Origin: RGIG5681 sp034180345
GTDB lineage: Bacteria; Bacillota_I; Bacilli_A; Erysipelotrichales; Erysipelotrichaceae
Assembly: GCA_034180345.1 (NCBI GenBank)
Contig: JAXFOQ010000001.1
Span: forward strand, 60,324 to 124,323
Direction: 5' to 3'
DNA length: 64,000 bases
How positions within the stretch are numbered: position 1 is the stretch's first letter; every line of letters begins with the position of its first letter. Position numbers and translations under genes: made by a program. The notes under the pieces were generated by a model. It ran no database searches. It saw only the letters and a program-made list of their open reading frames with translations, and had not been told where the DNA came from. Below are positions 1 through 10,200 of this stretch, piece after piece.

Positions 1-1
1 T

Positions 2-244
2 AATGCCTTCGCAAAACCATCATTATTAATTGATGAAAATGATGTTAAGGCAGGGCATGCACTGGCACTAGGTACAATTGATAAGGAACAATTATTTTAT
101 TTACAATCACGAGGTCTTAGTTATGATGCCAGTATTAAACTGTTATATGAATCATATTTGAAGTTGGATTTGAATTTTTTACCTGATGATCATGATCGAG
201 AAGTTATCGGCAATCTTTTTAAGAAAGGAATGGTTAATCTATGA
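2..244 (+). CDS. sufD: SufD, Fe-S cluster assembly scaffold subunit (3' fragment)
   Basis: Only the C-terminal 80 codons are in the window; the gene starts upstream. The frame reads PSLLIDENDVKAGHA, then LGTIDKEQLFYLQSRGLS. This is the conserved end of SufB/SufD-family proteins, with the invariant DxNDVxAxHxxxxGxID and FYLxSRG signatures. SufD pairs with SufB and SufC in the cytosolic SUF complex that builds Fe-S clusters. The TGA stop overlaps the start of sufS in an ATGA arrangement, so the two are translationally coupled. Since sufB lies downstream of sufU, this copy is SufD by gene order as well as by sequence. Confidence 0.9.
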   Translation, partial: NAFAKPSLLIDENDVKAGHALALGTIDKEQLFYLQSRGLSYDASIKLLYESYLKLDLNFLPDDHDREVIGNLFKKGMVNL

Positions 245-1455
245 TTGATGTTAGGAAACGTTTTCCAATGTTAAATAACCACCATGGTCTTATTTATTTT
301 GATAATGCTGCAACTACTTTTAAACCTGATACTGTAATTAAGAGGGTTGAGGATTTTTATTGTTTTAAAACTACCAACATTCATCGTGGTGATTATGATT
401 TAAGTTTTCAATTATCAAATGAGTATGAAAAGACTAGAAGTTTGGTGGCTGAATTTTTGAATGCTGAAAAAAATAAAGAAATTGTTTTTACCAGCGGCGC
501 TAGTGAAGCGTTGAATTTGGTTGCCTATGGTTATGGTCAGAAATTTTTAAAAGCAGGGGATATTATCCTTACAAGCGAAGCTGAACATGCTTCAAATATT
601 CTTCCTTGGTTTAAGGTGGCTGAACTTACTAAGGCTAGGATTGAATATGTTGAACTTGATGAATTTGGGCGTTTTAATTTAGAGTCATTTAAGAATAAAC
701 TAAGTAATAAAGTCAAGGTGGTTACTCTAGCCCATGTTTCAAATGTTTTGGGCTATATTTTACCAATGAAGGAAATTGTTAGCTTGGCCCATGAGGTTGG
801 GGCTATTGTGGTTTGCGATGGGGCGCAAAGTGTTCCACACATCAAATACGATGTTCAAGCCTTGGATGTTGATTTTGTAGCGTTTAGTGCACATAAGATG
901 TATGGTCCTAGCGGTGTTGGTTGTTTATATGGCAAATATGATCTACTTGAAAAAATGGACCCTTTTATGCTTGGTGGTGGTTCAAATGCTCGTTTTGATA
1001 TATGTGGTAACATCCTTTTAAAGCAGGCTCCTTATAAGTTTGAAACGGGAACACCTAATATTGAAGGCATCCTTGGTTTAGGTGGGGCTATTGAATTTAT
1101 CAATGAAGTCGGTATTGAAAATATTGAAGCTTATGAGCGTGATTTAGCTAGGTATTTTATGGATAAAATGTTGGCGCTTGATAATGTAACTGTCTATAAT
1201 CCTAGTGCCGATTGTCCGCTTATTGCCTTTAATATTAAAGGGGTGTTTGCCCAAGATGCCGCCACCTATTTGAATAAGCAACATATCTGTGTGCGTTCTG
1301 GCAATCATTGTGCCAAGGTTTTAATTGAGGTTATTAAAGTCGGAGAAACTTTAAGGGCTTCACTGGCTATATATAATACCAAGGCTGAGATTGATGCCTT
1401 TGTGAATATCGTGAAGGGAATTACACTTGAAAAAACTATTGAGGCAATACTATGA
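241..1455 (+). CDS. sufS: SufS cysteine desulfurase
   Basis: Pyridoxal-phosphate enzyme that takes sulfur from cysteine for Fe-S cluster assembly. The 404-residue length is normal for SufS (group II desulfurase). The PLP lysine is K219 in SAHKMYGPSGVG, and the catalytic cysteine is C357 in RSGNHCAK, the short-loop SufS form. The start overlaps the end of sufD by 4 bp, and the stop overlaps sufU by 4 bp (ATGA). It should pass persulfide sulfur to the adjacent SufU. Cytosolic; no signal peptide. Confidence 0.96.
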   Translation: MIDVRKRFPMLNNHHGLIYFDNAATTFKPDTVIKRVEDFYCFKTTNIHRGDYDLSFQLSNEYEKTRSLVAEFLNAEKNKEIVFTSGASEALNLVAYGYGQKFLKAGDIILTSEAEHASNILPWFKVAELTKARIEYVELDEFGRFNLESFKNKLSNKVKVVTLAHVSNVLGYILPMKEIVSLAHEVGAIVVCDGAQSVPHIKYDVQALDVDFVAFSAHKMYGPSGVGCLYGKYDLLEKMDPFMLGGGSNARFDICGNILLKQAPYKFETGTPNIEGILGLGGAIEFINEVGIENIEAYERDLARYFMDKMLALDNVTVYNPSADCPLIAFNIKGVFAQDAATYLNKQHICVRSGNHCAKVLIEVIKVGETLRASLAIYNTKAEIDAFVNIVKGITLEKTIEAIL

Positions 1456-1877
1456 TGGATAAAAATTTAAAACGCGAAATAATTATTGATCATTATCAAT
1501 ATCCTCGTAATAAAAAAAGTATTTCAGAGGCCCTTTTTAAGATTAAACATCGTGCCAGTGATTCTTGTATTGATGATATTAAGGTTGGAATGATTTTTGA
1601 TCAAGGCAGAATCATAGATATTAAATTTGATGGTATTGGTTGCGCTATCAGTACCGCAACAACCTCAATTTTTACTGAATTGCTTAAAAATAAAAATAAA
1701 GAAGAAGCACTTAAATTGATTGATAATTATTTAAATATGTTAGATGAAAAAAGCTATGATGAAAGTTTATTGGCTGAACTTGAGGCCTTTGATGAATTAT
1801 CTAAGCAGGCAAATCGTATTAAGTGCGGTAAAATAGGCGTTTTAGCTATGAAAGAGTTGATAGAAGAATATGAATGA
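1452..1877 (+). CDS. sufU: SufU, zinc-dependent sulfur acceptor of SufS
   Basis: A 141-residue IscU-fold protein. The four expected zinc ligands can be placed: C39 and D41 (DSCIDD), C64 (GIGCAIS) and C125 (RIKCGK). In Gram-positive bacteria SufU takes persulfide from SufS, exchanging its zinc ligand. The usual motif before the first cysteine is NPxCGD; here it is ASDSCID, so the loop is divergent but the ligands remain. Two adjacent ATG codons are possible starts; the first overlaps the sufS stop. The end overlaps sufB by 8 bp, so the operon is tightly packed. Confidence 0.93.
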   Translation: MMDKNLKREIIIDHYQYPRNKKSISEALFKIKHRASDSCIDDIKVGMIFDQGRIIDIKFDGIGCAISTATTSIFTELLKNKNKEEALKLIDNYLNMLDEKSYDESLLAELEAFDELSKQANRIKCGKIGVLAMKELIEEYE

Positions 1878-3282
1878 TGAAAAAAATAAAGATATTATTG
1901 ATACATCTGACCATTATCGCTATGGTTTTAAAGATGAGGATATATCAATATTTAATACTGGTCAAGGTTTAAGTGAGGAAGTTATTCGCTCAATTTCTAA
2001 AATTAAAAATGAGCCTGAATGGATGTTGGAATATCGCTTAAAGGCATATCATCAGTTTTTAGCATTAGCAAATCCTGATTGGGGTTGTGATTTAAGTGAA
2101 CTTAATTTTGATGAATTGACTTATTATATTCGCCCAAATGAGGGGGTTCAAAATAGTTGGGATGATGTTCCAGAAACAATTAAGAATACTTTTGAAAAAC
2201 TTAAAATTCCTGAATCTGAACAAAAATTTTTAGCTGGGGTTACCACCCAATATGAATCAGAGGCTGTTTATCACAATATGCTTAAAGAGGTCGAAGATAA
2301 GGGGGTACTATTTTATGATACCGATACTGCCCTTAAGAAATATCCAGAAATTTTTAAAGAATATTTTGGAACAATAGTTGATTATACCGACAACAAATAT
2401 GCCGCCTTAAATTCAGCGGTATGGTCGGGAGGTTCATTTATCTATGTTCCTAAGGGAGTTAAATTAGATAAACCCTTACAATCTTATTTTCGTATTAATT
2501 CAGAAGCGATGGGACAATTTGAACGAACTTTAATTATTGTTGAAGATGGCGCTGATTTACACTATGTTGAAGGCTGTACTGCTCCTAGATATTCAAAAAA
2601 TTCATTACATGCAGCAGTGGTTGAAATTATTGTCAAAGATAATGCCAAATGTCGTTATAGTACCGTTCAAAATTGGTCGGCTAATATTATTAATTTAGTT
2701 ACCAAGCGGGCAATGGTTTATGAAAATGGGATTATGGAATGGATTGATGGCAATATCGGTTCGCATATTACCATGAAATATCCAAGTTGTATTTTAAAGG
2801 GAGATAATAGTCGAGGGCTTTGTATTTCGATTGCGATTGCCGCAAAAAATCAAATTCAGGATGCTGGTGCTAAAATGATTCATATCGGCAAGAATACCCA
2901 ATCGACGATTATTTCTAAATCATTGAGTAGAGTTGGTGGTGCAGTTAATTATCGAGGTATTATCAATCATGGGGCAAATGCCCTCAATGCCAAAAGTCGG
3001 GTAGAATGTGATACTTTAATTCTTGATGATTTAAGTACTAGCGATACTATTCCTTTAAATATTGTGCAAAATGCTACAAGTACCATTGAACATGAGGCTA
3101 CCGTATCTAAAATATCCGAAGAACAAATATATTATTTGATGTCTAGAGGCTTAGATGAGTCGCAGGCTATGGAAATGATTATTTTGGGCTTTATTCAACC
3201 CTTTACCAGAGAATTACCGATGGAATATGCAGTTGAATTAAATCAATTATTAAAGATAAATATGGAAGGCTCTGTTGGATAG
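1870..3282 (+). CDS. sufB: SufB, Fe-S cluster scaffold protein
   Basis: A 470-residue core scaffold of the SufBCD complex. The sequence has the family landmarks [20 protein letters not shown], the HYVEGCTAP motif, and a C-terminal ECDTLILDD followed by [20 protein letters not shown]. It starts inside the end of sufU (8-bp overlap). It is the last gene of the SUF operon here: a hairpin overlapping its stop codon ends transcription. The order D-S-U-B is that of many Bacillota. Confidence 0.96.
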   Translation: MNDEKNKDIIDTSDHYRYGFKDEDISIFNTGQGLSEEVIRSISKIKNEPEWMLEYRLKAYHQFLALANPDWGCDLSELNFDELTYYIRPNEGVQNSWDDVPETIKNTFEKLKIPESEQKFLAGVTTQYESEAVYHNMLKEVEDKGVLFYDTDTALKKYPEIFKEYFGTIVDYTDNKYAALNSAVWSGGSFIYVPKGVKLDKPLQSYFRINSEAMGQFERTLIIVEDGADLHYVEGCTAPRYSKNSLHAAVVEIIVKDNAKCRYSTVQNWSANIINLVTKRAMVYENGIMEWIDGNIGSHITMKYPSCILKGDNSRGLCISIAIAAKNQIQDAGAKMIHIGKNTQSTIISKSLSRVGGAVNYRGIINHGANALNAKSRVECDTLILDDLSTSDTIPLNIVQNATSTIEHEATVSKISEEQIYYLMSRGLDESQAMEMIILGFIQPFTRELPMEYAVELNQLLKINMEGSVG

Positions 3283-3296
3283 AGCCTTTATTTTAT
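3266..3296 (+). terminator. Intrinsic terminator of the suf operon
   Basis: An 8-bp stem AAGGCTCT/AGAGCCTT with a 7-base loop is followed by TATTTTAT. The 5' arm lies inside the last codons of sufB, and the TAG stop falls at the end of the loop and start of the 3' arm. Confidence 0.8.
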
Positions 3297-3358
3297 AGTT
3301 GAGATTTTAAAGTGGTTAAATACCTAAAAGTTTAGAAGTGAGTGTGGAATATTTATTA

Positions 3359-3364
3359 TATAAT
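3359..3364 (+). promoter_or_regulatory. -10 box of a probable leaderless promoter for priA
   Basis: TATAAT is followed by exactly six bases and then the priA ATG. The expected transcription start falls on the A of the start codon. No Shine-Dalgarno sequence precedes the ATG, and the -35 region is poor. Confidence 0.6.
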
Positions 3365-3370
3365 TGATGT

Positions 3371-5533
3371 ATGTATATTCTTGATGTCTATATTGCTAGG
3401 GCTAATGTTAAAATTGGCAACAGTTTTAAATATTTATCCTATGAAAAACTTGAAAAAGGTAGGCGCGTAAGGGTTGATTTTCATCATCGTCAACTTTTAG
3501 GTTTTGTCGATGCAATTACTTATACCGATAAGAGTATTGAAGAACTTGAAGCTGAATATGGTTATGTTTTTAAATTTATTAATGAATGTGTCGATCAAAA
3601 GGCAATTATCAATGATGAATTATATGAACTGGCTAAGTGGATGACTAGGGTTTTTGTTGCACCATTTACAAGTTGTATCAATACCATTCTTCCTAAAGTT
3701 AATAGTGTTACTAGAAATACTATCGCCATTACTAAAGAAAGATATATCAAAAAACAAAACCTTGACCCTAAACTTAAACTTACTAAAAAACAAATGGCGG
3801 TATATCAGGAATTAAAAGATGAGCTATCATATCATGAATATTTATCCTTGTATAAGACTATTGGTAAGAAGTTAATTGAATTAGGGCTTGTTGAGGTATT
3901 TGAAAAGGATAAAGATTATAAATTAAATAAGGCCTTTATTAAGACAAATTTTAAGCAACTTACCACTGATCAAAGTGCTGCTGTTCAAAGCGTAATTGAG
4001 AGTGATAAATTGGTTAGTTTATTATTTGGGGTAACTGGTTCTGGTAAAACTGAGGTATATCTTCATATTGCTCGTTTTATGATCAAACAGCAGCGCCAAG
4101 TATTGATTTTGGTGCCGGAAATTGCCTTGACACCTCAAATGATTCAAAGGGTGAGTGAGCGTTTTGAAAGAGTATGTTTTTATCATTCGGGTTTAAATGC
4201 CCAAGAACAATATAATCAATATCTTAAAGTTGCTGGTAATGAGGTGGATATTGTCGTAGGTACAAGGTCGAGTATTTTTTTACCCTTTGATAATTTAGGG
4301 ATAATCATTGTTGATGAGGAACATGACCATTCTTATTACCAAAATAGTCTTCCATGCTATCAAGTAAAAGATATTGCTATTAGGCGTGCGACAACTCATA
4401 AGGCAAAAGTATTGCTTGCCAGTGCTACACCGTCGCTTAAAAGCTATGCTATGGCACTTAATGGTAGCTATAATTTTGTTAAATTACCACAGCGTATCAA
4501 CAATGATATGCCTACCATAAAATTAGTCGATACGATTGATGAGCTTAAAAAAGGCAGTTTGAGTATCATTGGTAGCTATCTTAAACAAAGAATTAGTGAT
4601 GAACTTAAACATAACCATCAGATTATTATTTTACTTAATCGCCGAGGTTATTCACCAATTATTAAATGTGGCAACTGTAATGAAGCATATAAGTGTGATA
4701 GTTGTGATTTGGCCTTGGTTTACCATCAAGAAGAGAAAGCGATGAAGTGTCATTACTGCGGTAGGATCTATCCTTATCCATCACCTTGTAAACACTGTCA
4801 TTACACCGTTGGTGTTTCCTATGGTTTTGGAACTGAGAAGGTTCAAGAGGAGTTACAGGCTCTTTTTCCAAATGCTAATATTGAAAGATTTGATCGTGAT
4901 ACTGTCAATAAAAAGGGCAGTCATGAGGTAATTTTAAAGACTTTTGAAAAACAGGGTATTGATATTTTGGTGGGTACTCAAATGATTGCTAAGGGCTTAG
5001 ACTATCCCAATGTTACGCTGGTTGGCGTAGTTGATGGTGATCAGGGTTTTCAAAGTGAAAGTTATCGGGCCATGGAGGATGTTTTTTGTTTATTGATGCA
5101 GGCATCAGGTAGAAGTGGTCGAAGTGATTTGAAGGGTGAGGTTGTCATCCAAACTCATAATCAGGATCATTATTTGTTTCAATCCTTGATCAAACATGAC
5201 TATGACAGCTTTTTTAAACAGGAGATGAAATTTAGAAGTTATTTATCATATCCTCCATACACTCATATGGTATCCTTTAAAATTGAAGCTGTTAGTATTC
5301 GTAAATTAAATGAATCAATGGAAGTGTTATTGAATATTATTGATTATTATCAACTTAAACATTTTAGACCCTATGAGATGCAACGCTTAAATAATCTTCA
5401 CCGTCTTAGGGTTATTGCAGTTGATAAGGATATTAAAAAAATTATAACCTTAAGCAATAAGATTGTTGAAAAATATCTTGAGAATAGAAATGTTGCCAAT
5501 ATTATGGTAGAAATGGACCCATTAGAAATATGA
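3371..5533 (+). CDS. priA: PriA, primosomal replication-restart helicase
   Basis: A 720-residue superfamily 2 DNA helicase that reloads the replisome at stalled forks. It has an N-terminal 3'-end-binding region, Walker A GVTGSGKT (220-227) and Walker B DEEH (315-318). A zinc module supplies eight cysteines (433, 436, 442, 445, 460, 463, 473, 476), then the C-terminal helicase lobe with TQMIAKGLDYP. No ribosome-binding site is visible; the start lies six bases after TATAAT, suggesting a leaderless message. The stop overlaps rsmB by 4 bp. It heads an operon running to rpe. Confidence 0.96.
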   Translation: MYILDVYIARANVKIGNSFKYLSYEKLEKGRRVRVDFHHRQLLGFVDAITYTDKSIEELEAEYGYVFKFINECVDQKAIINDELYELAKWMTRVFVAPFTSCINTILPKVNSVTRNTIAITKERYIKKQNLDPKLKLTKKQMAVYQELKDELSYHEYLSLYKTIGKKLIELGLVEVFEKDKDYKLNKAFIKTNFKQLTTDQSAAVQSVIESDKLVSLLFGVTGSGKTEVYLHIARFMIKQQRQVLILVPEIALTPQMIQRVSERFERVCFYHSGLNAQEQYNQYLKVAGNEVDIVVGTRSSIFLPFDNLGIIIVDEEHDHSYYQNSLPCYQVKDIAIRRATTHKAKVLLASATPSLKSYAMALNGSYNFVKLPQRINNDMPTIKLVDTIDELKKGSLSIIGSYLKQRISDELKHNHQIIILLNRRGYSPIIKCGNCNEAYKCDSCDLALVYHQEEKAMKCHYCGRIYPYPSPCKHCHYTVGVSYGFGTEKVQEELQALFPNANIERFDRDTVNKKGSHEVILKTFEKQGIDILVGTQMIAKGLDYPNVTLVGVVDGDQGFQSESYRAMEDVFCLLMQASGRSGRSDLKGEVVIQTHNQDHYLFQSLIKHDYDSFFKQEMKFRSYLSYPPYTHMVSFKIEAVSIRKLNESMEVLLNIIDYYQLKHFRPYEMQRLNNLHRLRVIAVDKDIKKIITLSNKIVEKYLENRNVANIMVEMDPLEI

Positions 5534-6750
5534 TTAGTGAACGCCAATTAAGTTATGAAATTTTAAAAGCCAGTTATATTGATGGCCAATATGCTAATTT
5601 GATAATGCGTAAAAGATTAAATGAATTACCGAAACAACAACGGCCCTTTGTAACAGAAATTGTCAATGGTGTAATTCGTAATGATATTAAATTGCGAGCT
5701 AATTTTGAAAGATATTTTACTTCCAAGACTAAAATGAGTATCATCATTATTTTAATGATGGCTTATTATGAGAAACATTACTTACAGCATCCTAATTATG
5801 TGGTGGTTAATGAATATGTAGGATTGACCAAGAAACAATATAAGGCTTTTATTAATGGCTTTTTAAGAAATCATCTTGATGATTTTAATTTTTATGAAGT
5901 AACCAATAATCTTGAAGAAGTAAGTATTAAGTATTCCCTTCCTTTGTGGATTGTTAAATTATTGAAGGCTCAATATAATGATAAGGACTTTGAATATCTT
6001 TTAAATGATTATCAAGAGGTATTACCGAGTATTTTTTATCATCTTAATTCAAATAAGATTGATCGTGAAGTCCTAAAATCTTTAGATGTAACTTTTATTA
6101 CCGACAAGGCCTTTATCAGTAAAAATAATTTAATCGATCATGATCTATTTAAAAATGGAAGTATCTATGTGCAGGATCTGGGTTCACAGATGATTGGTGA
6201 TGCCTTAGATCTTCAAGATGGTGATTTTATTCTTGATATGTGTGCAGCACCTGGTTCTAAAACCTTTAATATGTTGGAAAATATTGATGATGATACTAAT
6301 TTTTATATCAATGACATCAGCGCTCTGCGTTTGGAATTAATTAAAAGTAAAGCAATAAATCTAGGCTACCAAAATTTGAATTTTATCAATTATGATGGTT
6401 TAAAGCTTGGAGAATTAGGGATTAATTTTGATAAGATTTTATTGGATGCACCCTGTAGTGGGCTTGGCGTTATTAAAAGAAAGACCGATTTAAAAAATAG
6501 AATTAGGCCTGAAAATCTTGATGAATTAGTATCGCTACAACAAGGCTTATTGGAAGTAGCTGCCACTATTCTTAAAAAGGGTGGGCAATTAGTCTATAGT
6601 ACTTGTACTCTTAATCGTAAAGAAAATGATCGTCAAATCAGGAATTTTTTAACTATCCACCAAGAATTTGAATTGATTGATGAACGATTGATACTACCTG
6701 AAAAGGGCAGTGATGCTTTTTATTTCGCTAAAATGACTAAAATAAAGTAG
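5530..6750 (+). CDS. rsmB: RsmB, 16S rRNA m5C967 methyltransferase
   Basis: S-adenosylmethionine-dependent methyltransferase for cytosine 967 of 16S rRNA. The N-terminal ~130 residues resemble a NusB-type RNA-binding domain. The C-terminal half has the SAM-binding motif DMCAAPGSKT, the second motif cysteine in LLDAPCSGLG and the catalytic cysteine in YSTCTLN. At 406 residues it is shorter than the usual ~440. It overlaps priA by 4 bp; in many Bacilli def and fmt lie between these two genes and they are missing here. Confidence 0.93.
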   Translation: MISERQLSYEILKASYIDGQYANLIMRKRLNELPKQQRPFVTEIVNGVIRNDIKLRANFERYFTSKTKMSIIIILMMAYYEKHYLQHPNYVVVNEYVGLTKKQYKAFINGFLRNHLDDFNFYEVTNNLEEVSIKYSLPLWIVKLLKAQYNDKDFEYLLNDYQEVLPSIFYHLNSNKIDREVLKSLDVTFITDKAFISKNNLIDHDLFKNGSIYVQDLGSQMIGDALDLQDGDFILDMCAAPGSKTFNMLENIDDDTNFYINDISALRLELIKSKAINLGYQNLNFINYDGLKLGELGINFDKILLDAPCSGLGVIKRKTDLKNRIRPENLDELVSLQQGLLEVAATILKKGGQLVYSTCTLNRKENDRQIRNFLTIHQEFELIDERLILPEKGSDAFYFAKMTKIK

Positions 6751-6759
6751 AATAGTGGT

Positions 6760-7809
6760 ATGAATTATATTTATGACTTAAATTTAGCCGATCTTGAAAC
6801 CTTGGTTGTTGAGATGGGCTATAAAAAATACAAGGCTCTACAAATCTTTAAATGGTTGTACCAAAAAAGAATTACTGATTTTTCTTTAATGAGTGATGTA
6901 AAAAAAGAAATGATTGAAGCTTTAAAAGCTGAATATATAATTGATACTTTAGAATTGGTTACCGTACAGGTTGCCAAGGATAAGACCACAAAATTTTTAT
7001 TTAAATTGGCTGATGGGCATCATATCGAAACGGTTTTGATGTACTTTGATTATGGCATCAGTGCCTGTATTTCAACGCAGGTGGGCTGTAATATGGGATG
7101 TACATTTTGCGCCAGTGGTTTATTAAAGAAAAAGCGTAATTTACGCTGTGCAGAAATTGTTAATCAATTAGTTAATGTTCAAAAATATCTCGATCAACAA
7201 AATGAGCGTTTAGATAATATTGTGGTTATGGGTATAGGTGAGCCCTTTGATAATTATGATAATATTATGAAGGCCTTAGGAATTATTAACCATCCACATT
7301 CACTGGCAATTGGGGCTCGTCATATCTCTGTCAGTACCTGTGGTTTGGCACCGATGATCAAGCGTTTTGCTAAAGAAAATGTCCAATATAATCTTGCTAT
7401 TTCATTACATGCTCCAAATGATGAATTGCGTTCTAAGTTAATGCCGATTAATCGTAGTTTTAATCTTGAAAAATTATTTGAAGCCTTAAGGGAATATTCG
7501 GCTTCTAATAATCGCCGTTTGACATTTGAATATCTACTTTTAGAAGATGTCAATGATCATGAAAAAGAGGCGGATGAACTTGCACATTTATTAAAAGGTA
7601 TGAATGCCTATATTAATTTAATCCCTTATAATAGTGTCAAGGAAAAAGAATTGAAGTCTAGCTCCAATGCTCGCTCACTGGCCTTTTACGATATGTTGAA
7701 AAAGCGTCATGTTCAAGTTACTCTGCGTCAAAAAAAGGGTGATGATATTGATGCGGCCTGCGGACAGTTAAGAGCTGAATATGAAAAGGTAAAAAATGAA
7801 GTATTATAG
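6760..7809 (+). CDS. rlmN: RlmN, 23S rRNA/tRNA A2503/A37 C2-methyltransferase
   Basis: Radical-SAM methyltransferase that places a C2 methyl group on adenosine. The 4Fe-4S motif is GCNMGCTFCASG; the GIGEPFDNYDN segment and the C-terminal DDIDAACGQL, which carries the methyl-carrier cysteine, are both present. The 349-residue length is typical. A weak GTGG lies upstream of the ATG. The end overlaps prpC by 14 bp. Confidence 0.96.
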   Translation: MNYIYDLNLADLETLVVEMGYKKYKALQIFKWLYQKRITDFSLMSDVKKEMIEALKAEYIIDTLELVTVQVAKDKTTKFLFKLADGHHIETVLMYFDYGISACISTQVGCNMGCTFCASGLLKKKRNLRCAEIVNQLVNVQKYLDQQNERLDNIVVMGIGEPFDNYDNIMKALGIINHPHSLAIGARHISVSTCGLAPMIKRFAKENVQYNLAISLHAPNDELRSKLMPINRSFNLEKLFEALREYSASNNRRLTFEYLLLEDVNDHEKEADELAHLLKGMNAYINLIPYNSVKEKELKSSSNARSLAFYDMLKKRHVQVTLRQKKGDDIDAACGQLRAEYEKVKNEVL

Positions 7810-8542
7810 TTTTACAGATAAAGGAAAAATTCGCGATACTAATCAGGATAGTCTGGTTTGCGCCCATAATAAAAAGACGGATTTTTTAGCAGTGGTTAGT
7901 GATGGTATTGGTGGTCATAAGGCTGGTGATATTGCTTCGCTTAAAATTATTAATTATTTAGCTAAAGAATTTAGTGCTAATGAGGGTTTTGAAGATGATT
8001 ATGCTGTCTTTAATTTTATTAAGTCCAGCATGGCTAAAATTAATCAAATTATTTATCGACTTGCCCAAAATAATCAAGATTATCAAGGTATGGGAGCAAC
8101 CGTTACTGGCTTAATCTTTACTAAGATGGGTATTTACTGGCTTAATGTCGGTGATAGTCGTACCTATGCTTTTAAAAAACATCAATTAAAACAACTTACT
8201 ACCGACCATACTTTGGTCAATGAATTATTAAAATCAAAATTGATTACCGCTGATGAGGCCTTGGTTCATCCTAAACGCCATCACATTACTAAGGCCATCG
8301 GTATTTGGGAACAGGTTGATATTGACTATGGAAAATTAGAAGAGGTGGCAGAATATTATCTTGTGTGTAGTGATGGTTTATATGGTTATGTTGATGATTT
8401 TAAAATTGCTTCAATTATTGACAGTAATAAAATAAATACCTTAGAAAAAGCTAAAACATTGATGAATACCGCCTTGGATAATGGTGGTGGAGATAATATT
8501 TCAATTATTCTAATTAAAACAGATGAGGTGGAAGATGAGTAA
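7796..8542 (+). CDS. prpC: PrpC/Stp, PP2C-type serine/threonine phosphatase
   Basis: A 248-residue PPM-family protein phosphatase with the metal-binding motifs RDTNQDS near the N terminus, VVSDGIGGHKAGDIAS, NVGDSRTYAF and LVCSDGLYG, and the terminal GGGDNISIIL. It is the partner of the adjacent kinase PrkC, whose phosphorylated targets it reverses. It overlaps rlmN upstream and prkC downstream, the standard arrangement in Bacillota. Soluble; no membrane segment. Confidence 0.95.
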   Translation: MKYYSFTDKGKIRDTNQDSLVCAHNKKTDFLAVVSDGIGGHKAGDIASLKIINYLAKEFSANEGFEDDYAVFNFIKSSMAKINQIIYRLAQNNQDYQGMGATVTGLIFTKMGIYWLNVGDSRTYAFKKHQLKQLTTDHTLVNELLKSKLITADEALVHPKRHHITKAIGIWEQVDIDYGKLEEVAEYYLVCSDGLYGYVDDFKIASIIDSNKINTLEKAKTLMNTALDNGGGDNISIILIKTDEVEDE

Positions 8543-10199
8543 TATACTAGCTAATCGTTACCGTTTAATTAATTCCATCGGCAAGGGTGGCATGGCTGAA
8601 GTGTTTTTGGCTATTGATGAAGTTTTAAATCGTGAAGTAGCGATTAAAATTATGAAGGGTGAATTATCTGGTGATGATAATGCAGTCGAAAGATTCAAAC
8701 GCGAAGCAATGGCAGTTACCAAGTTGGTACACCCTAATATTGTTGAAGTTTATGATGTTGGCGAAGAAGAAAATAAGAACTTCATTGTCATGGAATATGT
8801 CAGAGGTTTAACACTTAAAAAATTTATTAAAAAACGCCATAGCATTGATACTAAAGAAGCTATTTTCTTAATCAGACAATTGGTTAGTGCGATTGGTAAG
8901 GCTCATAAGGCCGGAATTATTCACCGTGATATTAAGCCTCAAAATATCATCATCAAAGATGATGGAACCCTTAAAATATTGGACTTTGGTATTGCCTTGG
9001 CCCATGATGCTATGCAGATAACAGGAACCGATGCTATTATCGGCAGTGTTCATTATTTAGCTCCAGAACTGTCATTTGGTAAACAGGCTGGTGTTTGTTC
9101 AGATCTTTATTCAATTGGGGTAGTACTCTATGAACTTTTATCGGGAGAGGTACCTTATAAGGCTGATAATCCAATTGATATTGCCTTATCCCATGTTAAA
9201 AAGCCCTTTCCTAGAATTAGAAAAATTAATGATAGTATTCCGCAAAGTGTTGAAAATATTATCACTAAATGTGTAGCTAAGAATCCTAAAGATCGTTATC
9301 AGGATATTCAAGAATTGAATATTGATTTATCAGTATGTTTAACCAAGGAACACCTTCATGATAAACGCTTGATTATTGATAATTTTAATAATAAAAAAAT
9401 TAATAAAAAGAAAAATAAAAATGATGTATCGACAGTATTTACGGTATTATTTTCAATATTATTATCACTTTTTGCAGTGGTGGTAGTTGTTGGTTTTCTA
9501 TATTTAAATGGTTTTTTTGGTCATAAAGATGTCAGGGTTAAAATGCCGAATATTGTTGGAATGACTGTTGCTGAAGCACAAGAGGTTTTAAGGAATAAGG
9601 GGCTATCAGTAGATCTTGATAAGATTAAACGAACACTTAACGATAAGGTTGAAAAAGGTAAGATTATCAGTTTCACACCTGCTAAAGATACTGAACTTAA
9701 AAAGGGTGATACGGTTATAGTTACGGTATCAGATGGTATTTATGCCCTGATGGATGATTATGTGGGCAAGAATATTAAATATGCCAAACAGGAAATTCAT
9801 ACAAAATATCGTTATGTTAATATCATTGAAATTGCCTCTAAAAATAAGGGTGAAGCTGGTTTAATTGAAAAACAGGAATTATTACTTCCAAATCAAAAAT
9901 TTGACCCCAATATTGTATTGGATATTAAACTTACTTATATTCCGTATCTGCAAATTATTATGCCTGATGAGCTGACACTTAGAAATATGAAGATTAATGA
10001 GGCAGAAAAATATTTTAAAGACAAGGGTTTTAAAGTGGAACTTCACAAGATGAGCGAAGAAGAAATTAGTGAGTATGGCGAATTAAATAATGCCGAAACT
10101 TTTAATCGTTATAAAAATCGTGCCTACGATAGTAAACCCAAGCCAGGTCTACACTATACTCAAGAAGGCGATAGTGTAATCACTATCTATTACTATTGA
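8535..10199 (+). CDS. prkC: PrkC, PASTA-domain serine/threonine protein kinase
   Basis: Membrane kinase that senses cell-wall fragments. I chose the ATG at 8535 because a GGTGG sits just upstream and the protein then opens MSNILANRY. The kinase domain has the glycine loop GKGGMAEV (16-23), K38, HRD (130-132) and DFG (150-152). One transmembrane helix lies at about 300-326. Outside the cell are about three PASTA repeats (roughly 336-404, 405-468, 470-554). Bacillus PrkC also has three. It overlaps the phosphatase gene prpC. Confidence 0.95.
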   Translation: MSNILANRYRLINSIGKGGMAEVFLAIDEVLNREVAIKIMKGELSGDDNAVERFKREAMAVTKLVHPNIVEVYDVGEEENKNFIVMEYVRGLTLKKFIKKRHSIDTKEAIFLIRQLVSAIGKAHKAGIIHRDIKPQNIIIKDDGTLKILDFGIALAHDAMQITGTDAIIGSVHYLAPELSFGKQAGVCSDLYSIGVVLYELLSGEVPYKADNPIDIALSHVKKPFPRIRKINDSIPQSVENIITKCVAKNPKDRYQDIQELNIDLSVCLTKEHLHDKRLIIDNFNNKKINKKKNKNDVSTVFTVLFSILLSLFAVVVVVGFLYLNGFFGHKDVRVKMPNIVGMTVAEAQEVLRNKGLSVDLDKIKRTLNDKVEKGKIISFTPAKDTELKKGDTVIVTVSDGIYALMDDYVGKNIKYAKQEIHTKYRYVNIIEIASKNKGEAGLIEKQELLLPNQKFDPNIVLDIKLTYIPYLQIIMPDELTLRNMKINEAEKYFKDKGFKVELHKMSEEEISEYGELNNAETFNRYKNRAYDSKPKPGLHYTQEGDSVITIYYY

Positions 10200-10200
10200 T

